From: JBBQSN01 sp038213835
GTDB taxonomy: Bacteria > Actinomycetota > Actinomycetes > Actinomycetales > CAWJMD01
Direction of reading: 5' to 3'
Assembly: GCA_038213835.1 (NCBI GenBank)
Contig: JBBQSN010000061.1
Location: 1-18,661, forward strand
DNA: 18,661 bases
Every line of letters starts with the position of its first letter. Position 1 is the first letter of the stretch. The translations under genes and the position numbers were made by a program. The notes under the pieces are model-generated. The model worked only from the letters and a program-made list of their open reading frames with translations. It did no database searches and was not told the origin of the DNA. Below are positions 6,865 through 13,396 of this stretch, piece after piece.

Positions 6865-7332
6865 CTAGTCCGAGCCTCCTGCGGGGCCGGTGTCGCCGTC
6901 CGTGCCCTCGATCTCCCGGTGCCAGCCCGCGACCGCGGCCAGGACGGCCTGGACGCTGGTCCGGAACAGCACCTCGAGCGGTGCGCCGTCGGTGACCACG
7001 GTGTCGACGGCGACGACGAGGATCCGGCGGTGCACGCTCAGCTTGGCGAGGTTGTGCGTGGCGCTGACCACGCTCGCGGCGCGCAGCCAGACGACCTCCT
7101 CGTGCTCGGCGGGCGAGGTGATCCGCCACTGGCCGAACACCCGCATCAGGGCCGGCTCGCCGTCGACGCAGCGCACGAACAGCTTCTGCTGCGAGGTGAC
7201 GAACGCGACGTCGCCGTCGTCGTCCAGGCTCGGGGTGAGACCGTCGTCGATGAGGACGTCGAGGACCCGTCCCCGCAGGGGGTGCTCGTCCGCAGGGGGC
7301 GGGAAACTCGGGGTGGCCGACGAGTCGCTCAC
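6865..7332 (-). CDS. YbjN-domain-like (type III secretion chaperone fold) hypothetical protein
   Basis: This small soluble protein of 155 residues has no signal peptide or membrane segment. After a Ser/Pro-rich start, residues 20-142 look like a YbjN domain: an acidic DDDGDVAFVTSQQKLFVR segment (37-54), then MRVFGQWRI (63-71), then a helical C-terminus. Actinobacteria encode many such proteins, often annotated as sensory-transduction or T3SS-chaperone-like; their function is unknown and no secretion system is implied here. The start is GTG 7332, which has no ribosome-binding site but has TACCGT (7345-7340 on the minus strand) 7 nt upstream, fitting a leaderless message. GTG 7341 is an alternative. 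The gene is divergent from glgX across 35 bp and lies upstream of the enoyl-CoA hydratase, probably in one operon. Confidence 0.6.
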   Translation of the reverse strand: MSDSSATPSFPPPADEHPLRGRVLDVLIDDGLTPSLDDDGDVAFVTSQQKLFVRCVDGEPALMRVFGQWRITSPAEHEEVVWLRAASVVSATHNLAKLSVHRRILVVAVDTVVTDGAPLEVLFRTSVQAVLAAVAGWHREIEGTDGDTGPAGGSD

Positions 7333-7367
7333 GCGGACCACGGTAGCCGTCGGCCAGACTGCTCTGC
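7333..7367. promoter_or_regulatory. compact divergent promoter region, YbjN-like gene / glgX
   Basis: Only 35 bp separate the two GTG starts. TACCGT (minus strand, 7345-7340) lies 7 nt before the YbjN-like start, and CAGACT (7355-7360, a weaker match to TAnnnT) lies 7 nt before the glgX start. Neither gene has a Shine-Dalgarno sequence. Both may be leaderless, in which case their -35 regions would extend into the opposite gene. Confidence 0.4.
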
Positions 7368-9584
7368 GTGACCGTCCCCGCACCCACCGCGTCCCGGCCC
7401 TACCCGCTCGGGCTGCACCTGCGCGCCGAGGGCGACGGCGCCGACGCCGCCGTCTTCGCGGCGCACGCCGAGCGGGTCGAGGTCTGCCTCCTGGACGACG
7501 ACGGCACCGAGCACCGCACGACGCTGCCGTGGAGCACCGATGGCGTCTGGCACGGCCACGTCCCCGCCGCCCGGGCCGGCCAGCGGTACGGTCTGCGCGT
7601 GCACGGCCCGTGGGACCCCGCCTCCGGGCACCGGCACAACCCGGCCAAGCTCCTGCTGGACCCCTACGCGAGGGCCCTGACCGGGCAGATCCGCTGGGGG
7701 CAGCCGGTCTTCGGTCACGTCGTCGACGACCAGTGGCGTCCGCAGGACGGCCCGGCCGGGCACGGCGGCGCCCGGTGGCAGGACGCCACCGACAGCCTCG
7801 GACACGCACCGACCGGCGTCGTGCTCGGGCCGCTCGAGCCCCCGCGCACGCAGCCGCCACAGGTGCCCTGGGACCGCACCGTCGCCTACGAGGCGCACCT
7901 GCGCGGTCTGACCATGAGCCACCCTGACGTCCCGGAGGAGCTGCGCGGCACCTGGGCCGGGCTCGCCCACCCCGCTGTGGTCGAGCACCTCGTGGCGCTC
8001 GGCGTCACGGCCGTGGAGCTGCTGCCGGTGTTCGCGATCGGCGACGAGCCCGCGCTCGTGCAGCGCGGCATGCGCAACTACTGGGGCTACAACCACCTGT
8101 CGTTCTTCGCCCCCGAGACGCGCTACGCGACCGAGGCGGCCAGGACCGCTGGCGCGGGAGCCGTTGCGGCGGAGATCGTCGCGGCGGTCGACGCGCTTCA
8201 CGAGGCAGGCCTGGAGGTCTGGCTCGACGTCGTCTACAACCACACCTGTGAGGCGGGAGCCGACGGGCCGACGCTGTCCTGGCGCGGCGTCGACAACGCC
8301 TCGTACTACCGGATGGATGAGCACGGCCGCGACCTCGACGTCACCGGGTGCGGCAACACCGTCGACTTCTCGCACCCGCGCGTCGTGGCGATGGCACTCG
8401 ACTCGCTGCGGCACTGGGTCAGCACCTACGGGGTCGACGGCTTCCGGTTCGACCTCGCCCCCGCGCTGGCCCGTGGGGACTCGCGCCGCGGCGCCGACTC
8501 GTTCAAGCCGGACCACCCGTTCCTGGTCGCCGCCCGCGCCGACCCGCTGCTGCAGACCGTCAAGCTCGTTGCCGAGCCCTGGGACGTCGGGACGCACGGC
8601 TGGCGCACCGGGCAGTTCCCGCCGCCGTTCGCCGAGTGGAACGACCGGTTCCGCGACGGGGTCCGGTCGTTCTGGCTCGCCGACGCCGCCCACGCGATGG
8701 GGCCCTCGGACGGGCACCGGCGCTCGGACCTGCGCGACCTGGCCACCCGGCTGGCCGGCTCGTCCGACCACTTCGGGACGGCTGCCTCGGCCGACCGGGT
8801 GGCGCGGTCGGCCTGGGCCAGCGTCAACTTCGTCGCGGCGCACGACGGCTTCACCGTCGCGGACACCACCGCCTACGACCACAAGCACAACGGTGCCAAC
8901 GGCGAGGGCAACCGGGACGGCCACGGCGACAACCGGTCCTGGAACCACGGGACCGAGGGGCCCACCGACGACCTCGCGGTGCGGCAGGCCCGGCACGGGT
9001 CAGCCCTCGCCCTGCTCTCGACGCTCCTGCTCTCGACCGGCACGCCGATGCTGCTCGCCGGCGACGAGCTGGCCCGGTCCCAGCGAGGCAACAACAACGC
9101 CTACTGCCTCGACGACCCCACGACCTGGATCGGCTGGGACGGTGGCGCCGAGCGCGACTCCACCCTCGAGGCCGTGCGGCGGCTCACCGCGCTGCGTCGA
9201 GGGCTCGCACCGCTGCGGCAGTCGTTGCGTCCCAGCGGTCGAACCGTGCACGCCGACGGCACCACCGACCTGGCGTGGTTCGGCCCCGACGGCGCCCGGA
9301 TGGACCACGACCGCTGGCACGACCCTGCGCTGCGGACGCTGCAGATGTACCTGCACGGCCACCAGTCGGGTGAGCCGAGCGTGCTGCTCGTGGTGCAGGG
9401 CCACCACGATCCGGCGATCGTCACGCTCCCCGGCGGTCCGTGGGCCTCGTCCTGGGAGCCGATGTGGGACAGCGCGTCCCACGCCGCTGCGGCGTTCGGG
9501 GGCCAGACGCCCGACGTGCCTGCGGTCCCCGGTGGTACCAGCATCGAGCTCCCCGGGCGGACGGTGCGCGTCTACCGCACCTGA
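7368..9584 (+). CDS. glgX: glycogen debranching enzyme GlgX (GH13)
   Basis: This 738-residue GH13 enzyme hydrolyses the alpha-1,6 bonds of short limit-dextrin branches left by phosphorylase. An N-terminal CBM48-like domain (about 10-160) includes GLRVHGPWDPASGHRHNPAK (75-94). The catalytic barrel shows region I DVVYNH (287-292), region II GFRFDLA (358-364, nucleophile Asp362), region III AEPWD (402-406, acid/base Glu403) and region IV AAHDGF (490-495). GNNNAYCLDDPTTWIGW (574-590) is typical of GlgX/TreX and separates it from TreZ and GlgB. The GTG start at 7368 begins VTVPAPTASRPYPLG and lacks a ribosome-binding site. It is a single-gene unit; its natural partner GlgP lies on the opposite strand 1.1 kb downstream, beyond a decayed stretch. 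Confidence 0.95.
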   Translation: MTVPAPTASRPYPLGLHLRAEGDGADAAVFAAHAERVEVCLLDDDGTEHRTTLPWSTDGVWHGHVPAARAGQRYGLRVHGPWDPASGHRHNPAKLLLDPYARALTGQIRWGQPVFGHVVDDQWRPQDGPAGHGGARWQDATDSLGHAPTGVVLGPLEPPRTQPPQVPWDRTVAYEAHLRGLTMSHPDVPEELRGTWAGLAHPAVVEHLVALGVTAVELLPVFAIGDEPALVQRGMRNYWGYNHLSFFAPETRYATEAARTAGAGAVAAEIVAAVDALHEAGLEVWLDVVYNHTCEAGADGPTLSWRGVDNASYYRMDEHGRDLDVTGCGNTVDFSHPRVVAMALDSLRHWVSTYGVDGFRFDLAPALARGDSRRGADSFKPDHPFLVAARADPLLQTVKLVAEPWDVGTHGWRTGQFPPPFAEWNDRFRDGVRSFWLADAAHAMGPSDGHRRSDLRDLATRLAGSSDHFGTAASADRVARSAWASVNFVAAHDGFTVADTTAYDHKHNGANGEGNRDGHGDNRSWNHGTEGPTDDLAVRQARHGSALALLSTLLLSTGTPMLLAGDELARSQRGNNNAYCLDDPTTWIGWDGGAERDSTLEAVRRLTALRRGLAPLRQSLRPSGRTVHADGTTDLAWFGPDGARMDHDRWHDPALRTLQMYLHGHQSGEPSVLLVVQGHHDPAIVTLPGGPWASSWEPMWDSASHAAAAFGGQTPDVPAVPGGTSIELPGRTVRVYRT

Positions 9585-9591
9585 GGTTCCT

Positions 9592-9879
9592 GCGTTCGGT
9601 ACTGCTCTGGCGGTCTGCCTGGTGCTCAGGATCGCGGCTGTGCGGCGCGGGCACGTTGCCGCGCACCGTGCGTGGATGATTCGCGCCTACGCCATCGCGG
9701 TGGCCGCTGGAACCCAGGTGCTCACCGCGGGATTCTCCGAGGCCCTCGTCGGAGCGGGGGAGCTGCAGGACGATCTGGCGAAAGCAAGCGCGTGGGCCAT
9801 CAAACTCGCGATCGCGGAGGGGATCATCCGGCGCCACGATCGTCGTCGACCCCGACGCGAACGGGCTCATCGCAGTTGA
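9592..9879 (+). pseudogene. C-terminal remnant of a DUF2306 membrane protein gene
   Basis: Starting 8 bases after the glgX stop, a frame without a usable start encodes AVCLVLRIAAVRRGHVAAHR, AWMIRAYAIAVAAGTQVLT, AGFSEALVG and AWAIKLAIAEGIIRR. The order and the (H/R)AWM.RAYA...GTQV...GF.EAL pattern match the end of DUF2306 integral membrane proteins, whose function is unknown. The N-terminal membrane helices are missing. The frame ends in an Arg-rich non-homologous tail, so the true end may also be shifted. The family is recalled, not searched. Confidence 0.55.
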
Positions 9880-9986
9880 GGGTGTCGTCGTGGTCTGAAG
9901 CCGCCGGTCTCGACCACGGTGCGGGAGTGGTTTGTCGGCCGCGTGATCGTGGTGGTGTCACATACTTCTTGAGGGTCGTGCTGGAG

Positions 9987-10640
9987 TCAGGCGATGAAAT
10001 CTCGGTGTCCACGGACCCAGTCGATCTCGGTCGCCGCCCGTTCCAGCTCTCCGTCGGCGACCCACGTGCGTTGAGGCTCTCGCCCGTCGTCGGCCAGAGC
10101 CTCCACCAGGTCGCTGGTCGCCTGCATGCGCGCGGTCACGGTGTCGACGACGTCGAACTCGGGGAGCCCGCCGTACTCGGCGACGAACACCTGGATCCGG
10201 TGCCGACGGTCCGGCACCTCGGGGAAGTGGTGCCACTCCAGCGCCATCCGGTCGGACGGGAGGGGAGCGAACCACTGCAGTGCGTACGCCACGTCATCCA
10301 GACGCGGGGCAGGGTGCAGCAAGTCCCCGTCAACGAGAGCGACGGCTTCGTCCTCGCGCCAGATGGAGTTCCAGGGGCCTGGCTCGCCGTGGCAGTAGAC
10401 GACGTCATCTCCGTTGACGACCGGCGCACCCCACACGGCGTCCGGAGGCGGGCTCCAGCTGGTGCTGGCGTCGTGGATGCGTCGCAGGAGTCTGGCAGCC
10501 GAGGCGAGTCCGAGGTCTGTGTGCTGGTGGTACCAGCCATCGCCTCCGTCGCGCCCTCGATGAAGCGGAGCGTCTCGACGCCATCGCCTTCACCCAGCGG
10601 CTCGGGCACGCAGTCCAGGGACGTGGACCACCGAGGTCGC
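9987..10640 (-). pseudogene. aminoglycoside-phosphotransferase-like (APH/choline kinase fold) gene, truncated and frameshifted
   Basis: The C-terminal part is clean: DLGLASAARLLRRIHDASTS, then WGAPVVNGDDVVYCHGEPG and the Brenner-type HGEPGPWN (10391-10368), where the usual HGD is HGE, then VALVDGDLLHPAPRLDDVAY with the metal-binding Asp, and a normal end at RGHRDFIA. The N-terminal part, DCVPEPLGEGDGVETLRFIE, is in another frame; the switch falls between about 10536 and 10560. The frame carrying the C-terminal half meets a stop near 10590. The first 50 or so residues of a normal protein, including the nucleotide-binding strands, are not found. Such proteins are diverse actinobacterial small-molecule kinases; nothing indicates antibiotic resistance. 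A sequencing error could explain the frameshift but not the missing start. Confidence 0.7.
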
Positions 10641-10654
10641 CGCCCTACCCGGCC

Positions 10655-10696
10655 ACGCCTGAGGTGGGCCCCACGCTGATGGCGTCGCTCAGGCGT
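10655..10696 (-). terminator. possible glgP terminator (nested inverted repeats)
   Basis: ACGCCTGA (10655-10662) pairs perfectly with TCAGGCGT (10689-10696). The second arm includes the glgP stop codon. A smaller palindrome, GTGGGCCCCAC, lies in the loop. There is no U-tract. It is placed where glgP transcription should end, before the APH remnant. Confidence 0.35.
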
Positions 10697-13253
10697 TGAC
10701 GACCAGGCCGGTCTCGGCCGAGCTCGCCAGGCCGTCGTGCTGCGGGAGCACCCGCACCGTGTAGCCGAAGGCACCGGTGCGCCGCAGCGTGAGGTCGGCG
10801 GCGAACTGGTGCCGACCGTCCTCGTACGTCTCGGTGTGCTCGAGCCGCTGGGCCACCGTGCCGGTGAGCTCGTCGGCGTCGTTGACTCGGCCGTGCAGCA
10901 CCTCGACCCGGACGTCCTGCGGGGACAGGTCGCCGAGGGAGACGAACGAGCGCACGTGCAGGGTCTCCCCGACCTGCGGGGAGTCGCCGATGCCGGAGGA
11001 CTCGACGTGGTCGACCCGCACCGAGGACCAGCCCTCGCGCACCTTGGCGGTCCAGGCGGCGAGCTCGCGGGCACCCTCGAAACCGGGGCCGTTCATCGCG
11101 GTGCCGCTGGCCGAGGCGGGGAGGTAGAGCCGCTCGACGTAGTCGCCGACCATCCGGGAGGCCAGCACCTTGGGCCCGAGCGTCCCGAGCGTGTGGCGCA
11201 CCATCTCCAGCCAGCGGCCGGGCAGGCCCTCGGCGTCGCGGTCGTAGAACATCGGGGCCACCTGCTTGGCGACCAGGTCGTACAGGCCCTTGGCCTCCAG
11301 GTCGTCCCGCTTGTCGGCGTCCTCGACGCCGTCGGCGGTGGGGATGGCCCAGCCGTTCTCGCCGTCGAACCACTCGTCCCACCACCCGTCCAGGATCGAC
11401 AGGTTGAGGCAGCCGTTCAGGGCGGCCTTCATGCCGGACGTGCCGCAGGCCTCGAGCGGGCGCAGCGGGTTGTTCAGCCAGACGTCGCAGCCCGGGTACA
11501 GGGTCTGCGCCATCTTGATGTCGTAGTTCGGCAGGAAGACGATCCGGTGCCGCACCTCGGGGTCGTCGGTGAACTGCACGAGCTGCTGGATCAACCGCTT
11601 GCCCTGGTCGTCGGCCGGGTGCGACTTGCCGGCGATCACCAGCTGCACCGGACGCTCGGGGTCCAGCAGCAGGGCCTTGAGCCGGTCCGGCTCGCGCATC
11701 ATCAGGGTCAGGCGCTTGTACGTGGGCACCCGCCGGGCGAACCCGATGGTCAGGACGTCGGGGTCGAGCGCCTCGTTGATCCAGCCGAGCTCGGCCGGGC
11801 TGGCGCCGCGCTTGAGCCAGGACGAGCGCAGCCGGGCCCGGGCGTCGGTGACGAGCTGGGCGCGCAGCTCGCGCCGCACCGCCCAGACGTCGGCGGCCGG
11901 GACCTGACCGATCTCCTCCCAGCCCTGGGCGCCCTCGCTGATCGCACCGCCCTGGTGCTTCTCGGCGACCTCGAAGATCCGGCGGTCGACCCAGGTCGGG
12001 GCGTGCACGCCGTTGGTGATCGAGGTGATCGGCACCTCGGTGTCGTCGAAGCCCGGCCACAGGCCGTCGAACATGCCCCGGCTGACCTCGCCATGCAGCT
12101 GCGAGACGCCGTTGGCGCGCTGGGCGATCCGCAGGCCCATCACGGCCATGTTGAAGACGCCGGCCTCGCCGCCGGGGTAGTCCTCCGCGCCGAGGGCGAG
12201 CAGGCGGTCCATCGGCAGGCCCTCGAGGGCACCCGAGGCGCCGAGGTAGGTGCGGATCTGGTCGCCGCCGAAGCGGTCGATGCCGGCCGGGACGGGCGTG
12301 TGCGTGGTGAAGACGGTCGCAGCCCGCACGGCCGTCATCGCCTCGTCGTAGCTGAGGCCGTCGCCCATCAGCTCGCGTACGCGCTCGAGGCCGAGGAAGC
12401 CGGCGTGGCCCTCGTTGGTGTGGAACACCTCCGGCACGGGGGCGCCGGTGAGGCGCGAGAACAGCCGCAGCGCCCGGACGCCGCCGATGCCGAGCAGCAT
12501 CTCCTGCTGCAGCCGGTGCTCGCCGCCGCCGCCGTAGAGCCGGTCGGTGATCGAGCGGGCGAGGTCGTCGTTCTGCTGGACGTCGGAGTCGAGCAGCAGC
12601 AGCGGGACGCGACCGACGTCGGCCTTCCACACGTGGGCGTTCAGCGCGCGGCCGCCGGGCAGCTCGATCGTCACGAGGGCGGGGGTGCCGTCCTCCTCCC
12701 GCAGCAGGGTCAGCGGCAGCCCGTCGGGGTCCAGCACCGGATACGTCTCGGTCTGCCAGCCGTCGCGGGAGAGGGCCTGCTTGAAGTAGCCGCTCTTGTA
12801 GAGCAGGCCGACGCCGGTGATCGGCACGCCCTGGTCCGAGGCGCTCTTCAGGTGGTCGCCGGCGAGGATGCCCAGGCCGCCGGAGTACTGCGGCAGCACG
12901 GAGGTGATGCCGTACTCCGGGCTGAAGTACGCGATCGAGGCCGGCTTGGGCTCAGGGAGCCCCTGGTACCAGCGCGGCTCCGCGAGGTACTCGTGCAGGT
13001 CGGCCGAGGCCTGCTCGACGCGGGCGACGAACGCCGGGTCGTCCGACAGCTCGGCCAGCCGCTCCGGGGACAGGTCGCCCAGCAGCCGGATGGGGTCGTG
13101 CCCGAGCTCGGTCCAGCGCTTGGCGTCGATCTGCTCGAAGAGGTCGCGGGTGGCGGGGTGCCACGACCACCTCAGGTTGATCGCCAGCTGGCCGAGGGCC
13201 GCGATGGTGTCGGGCAGGACTGTACGGACGGTGAACCGCCGGATCGCTCTCAC
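10689..13253 (-). CDS. glgP: alpha-glucan (glycogen) phosphorylase, GT35, actinobacterial type
   Basis: This 854-residue enzyme releases glucose 1-phosphate from non-reducing ends of alpha-1,4-glucan using phosphate and PLP. The N-terminus (VRAIRRFTVRTVLP, then NLRWSWHPATRDLF at 26-39) is the DUF3417 region of the actinobacterial type. FSPEYGI (110-116), YSGGLGILAGDHLKSASD (123-140), FHTNEGHAGF (277-286) and TNGVHAPTW (413-421) follow. The PLP lysine is Lys609 in EACGTSGMKAALNG. The C-terminal 120 residues form a beta-rich region. I chose GTG 13253 because homology starts there, although the frame is open for 84 more codons upstream. It has no ribosome-binding site, but TACGCT lies 8 nt upstream, fitting leaderless transcription. 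The gene is divergent from glgE across 143 bp that hold a double palindrome. Confidence 0.95.
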   Translation of the reverse strand: MRAIRRFTVRTVLPDTIAALGQLAINLRWSWHPATRDLFEQIDAKRWTELGHDPIRLLGDLSPERLAELSDDPAFVARVEQASADLHEYLAEPRWYQGLPEPKPASIAYFSPEYGITSVLPQYSGGLGILAGDHLKSASDQGVPITGVGLLYKSGYFKQALSRDGWQTETYPVLDPDGLPLTLLREEDGTPALVTIELPGGRALNAHVWKADVGRVPLLLLDSDVQQNDDLARSITDRLYGGGGEHRLQQEMLLGIGGVRALRLFSRLTGAPVPEVFHTNEGHAGFLGLERVRELMGDGLSYDEAMTAVRAATVFTTHTPVPAGIDRFGGDQIRTYLGASGALEGLPMDRLLALGAEDYPGGEAGVFNMAVMGLRIAQRANGVSQLHGEVSRGMFDGLWPGFDDTEVPITSITNGVHAPTWVDRRIFEVAEKHQGGAISEGAQGWEEIGQVPAADVWAVRRELRAQLVTDARARLRSSWLKRGASPAELGWINEALDPDVLTIGFARRVPTYKRLTLMMREPDRLKALLLDPERPVQLVIAGKSHPADDQGKRLIQQLVQFTDDPEVRHRIVFLPNYDIKMAQTLYPGCDVWLNNPLRPLEACGTSGMKAALNGCLNLSILDGWWDEWFDGENGWAIPTADGVEDADKRDDLEAKGLYDLVAKQVAPMFYDRDAEGLPGRWLEMVRHTLGTLGPKVLASRMVGDYVERLYLPASASGTAMNGPGFEGARELAAWTAKVREGWSSVRVDHVESSGIGDSPQVGETLHVRSFVSLGDLSPQDVRVEVLHGRVNDADELTGTVAQRLEHTETYEDGRHQFAADLTLRRTGAFGYTVRVLPQHDGLASSAETGLVVNA

Positions 13254-13261
13254 GACCGGGT

Positions 13262-13267
13262 AGCGTA
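13262..13267 (-). promoter_or_regulatory. putative -10 box of glgP
   Basis: TACGCT on the minus strand fits TAnnnT and lies 8 nt before the glgP GTG, where no Shine-Dalgarno is present. This is consistent with a leaderless transcript. No convincing -35 box is visible. Confidence 0.4.
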
Positions 13268-13299
13268 CGGGAGGCGCCGGCTCGACACGCCGACGCCCA

Positions 13300-13330
13300 G
13301 CAAGACGTTGCGCGGGGTGCAAGAACTTGC
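13300..13330. promoter_or_regulatory. tandem palindromes between glgP and glgE, candidate sugar-responsive operator
   Basis: GCAAGACGTTGC (13300-13311) and GCAAGAACTTGC (13319-13330) are two related 12-bp palindromes, 10 of 12 bases identical, with centres 19 bp apart. The second is a perfect dyad around a 2-nt centre. Half-sites of the CTTGCA/TGCAAG kind are, from memory, a feature of Streptomyces MalR (LacI family) sites at maltose and amylase genes, which would fit the glucan genes on both sides. The centre lies about 62 bp upstream of the presumed glgP start and 82 bp upstream of that of glgE, rather far for simple blocking repression. Regulator identity is inference. Confidence 0.5.
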
Positions 13331-13383
13331 CGGATCGTCCCGACCGCCGGACGCACGGATCGCGCGCGACCACCGTCCGTCGG

Positions 13384-13389
13384 TAGCGT
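13384..13389 (+). promoter_or_regulatory. putative -10 box of glgE
   Basis: TAGCGT fits TAnnnT and lies 7 nt before the GTG at 13397. It argues for that GTG as a leaderless start over the in-frame GTG at 13388, which overlaps the box. Confidence 0.4.
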
Positions 13390-13396
13390 GAGGCGA

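Noticed and set aside
6865..7332. The YbjN-like protein as evidence of a type III secretion system
   Set aside because: The fold name only reflects structural similarity. Actinobacteria lack such systems and no secretion genes are nearby.
9812..9898. A frame ending GATIVVDPDANGLIAVEG and a few Val residues, overlapping the end of the DUF2306 remnant
   Set aside because: It reads like a plausible protein tail but is too short and has no start or recognisable family. It may be a third gene scrap; I could not support an annotation.
9987..10436. The APH-like frame as a functional aminoglycoside resistance kinase
   Set aside because: It lacks the N-terminal lobe, is split by a frameshift, and has HGE for HGD in the catalytic loop. 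The family also has many non-resistance members.
10737..13391. A plus-strand open frame of about 880 codons opposite glgP
   Set aside because: It is antisense to a complete GlgP with intact catalytic motifs, and its translation has no family signature.
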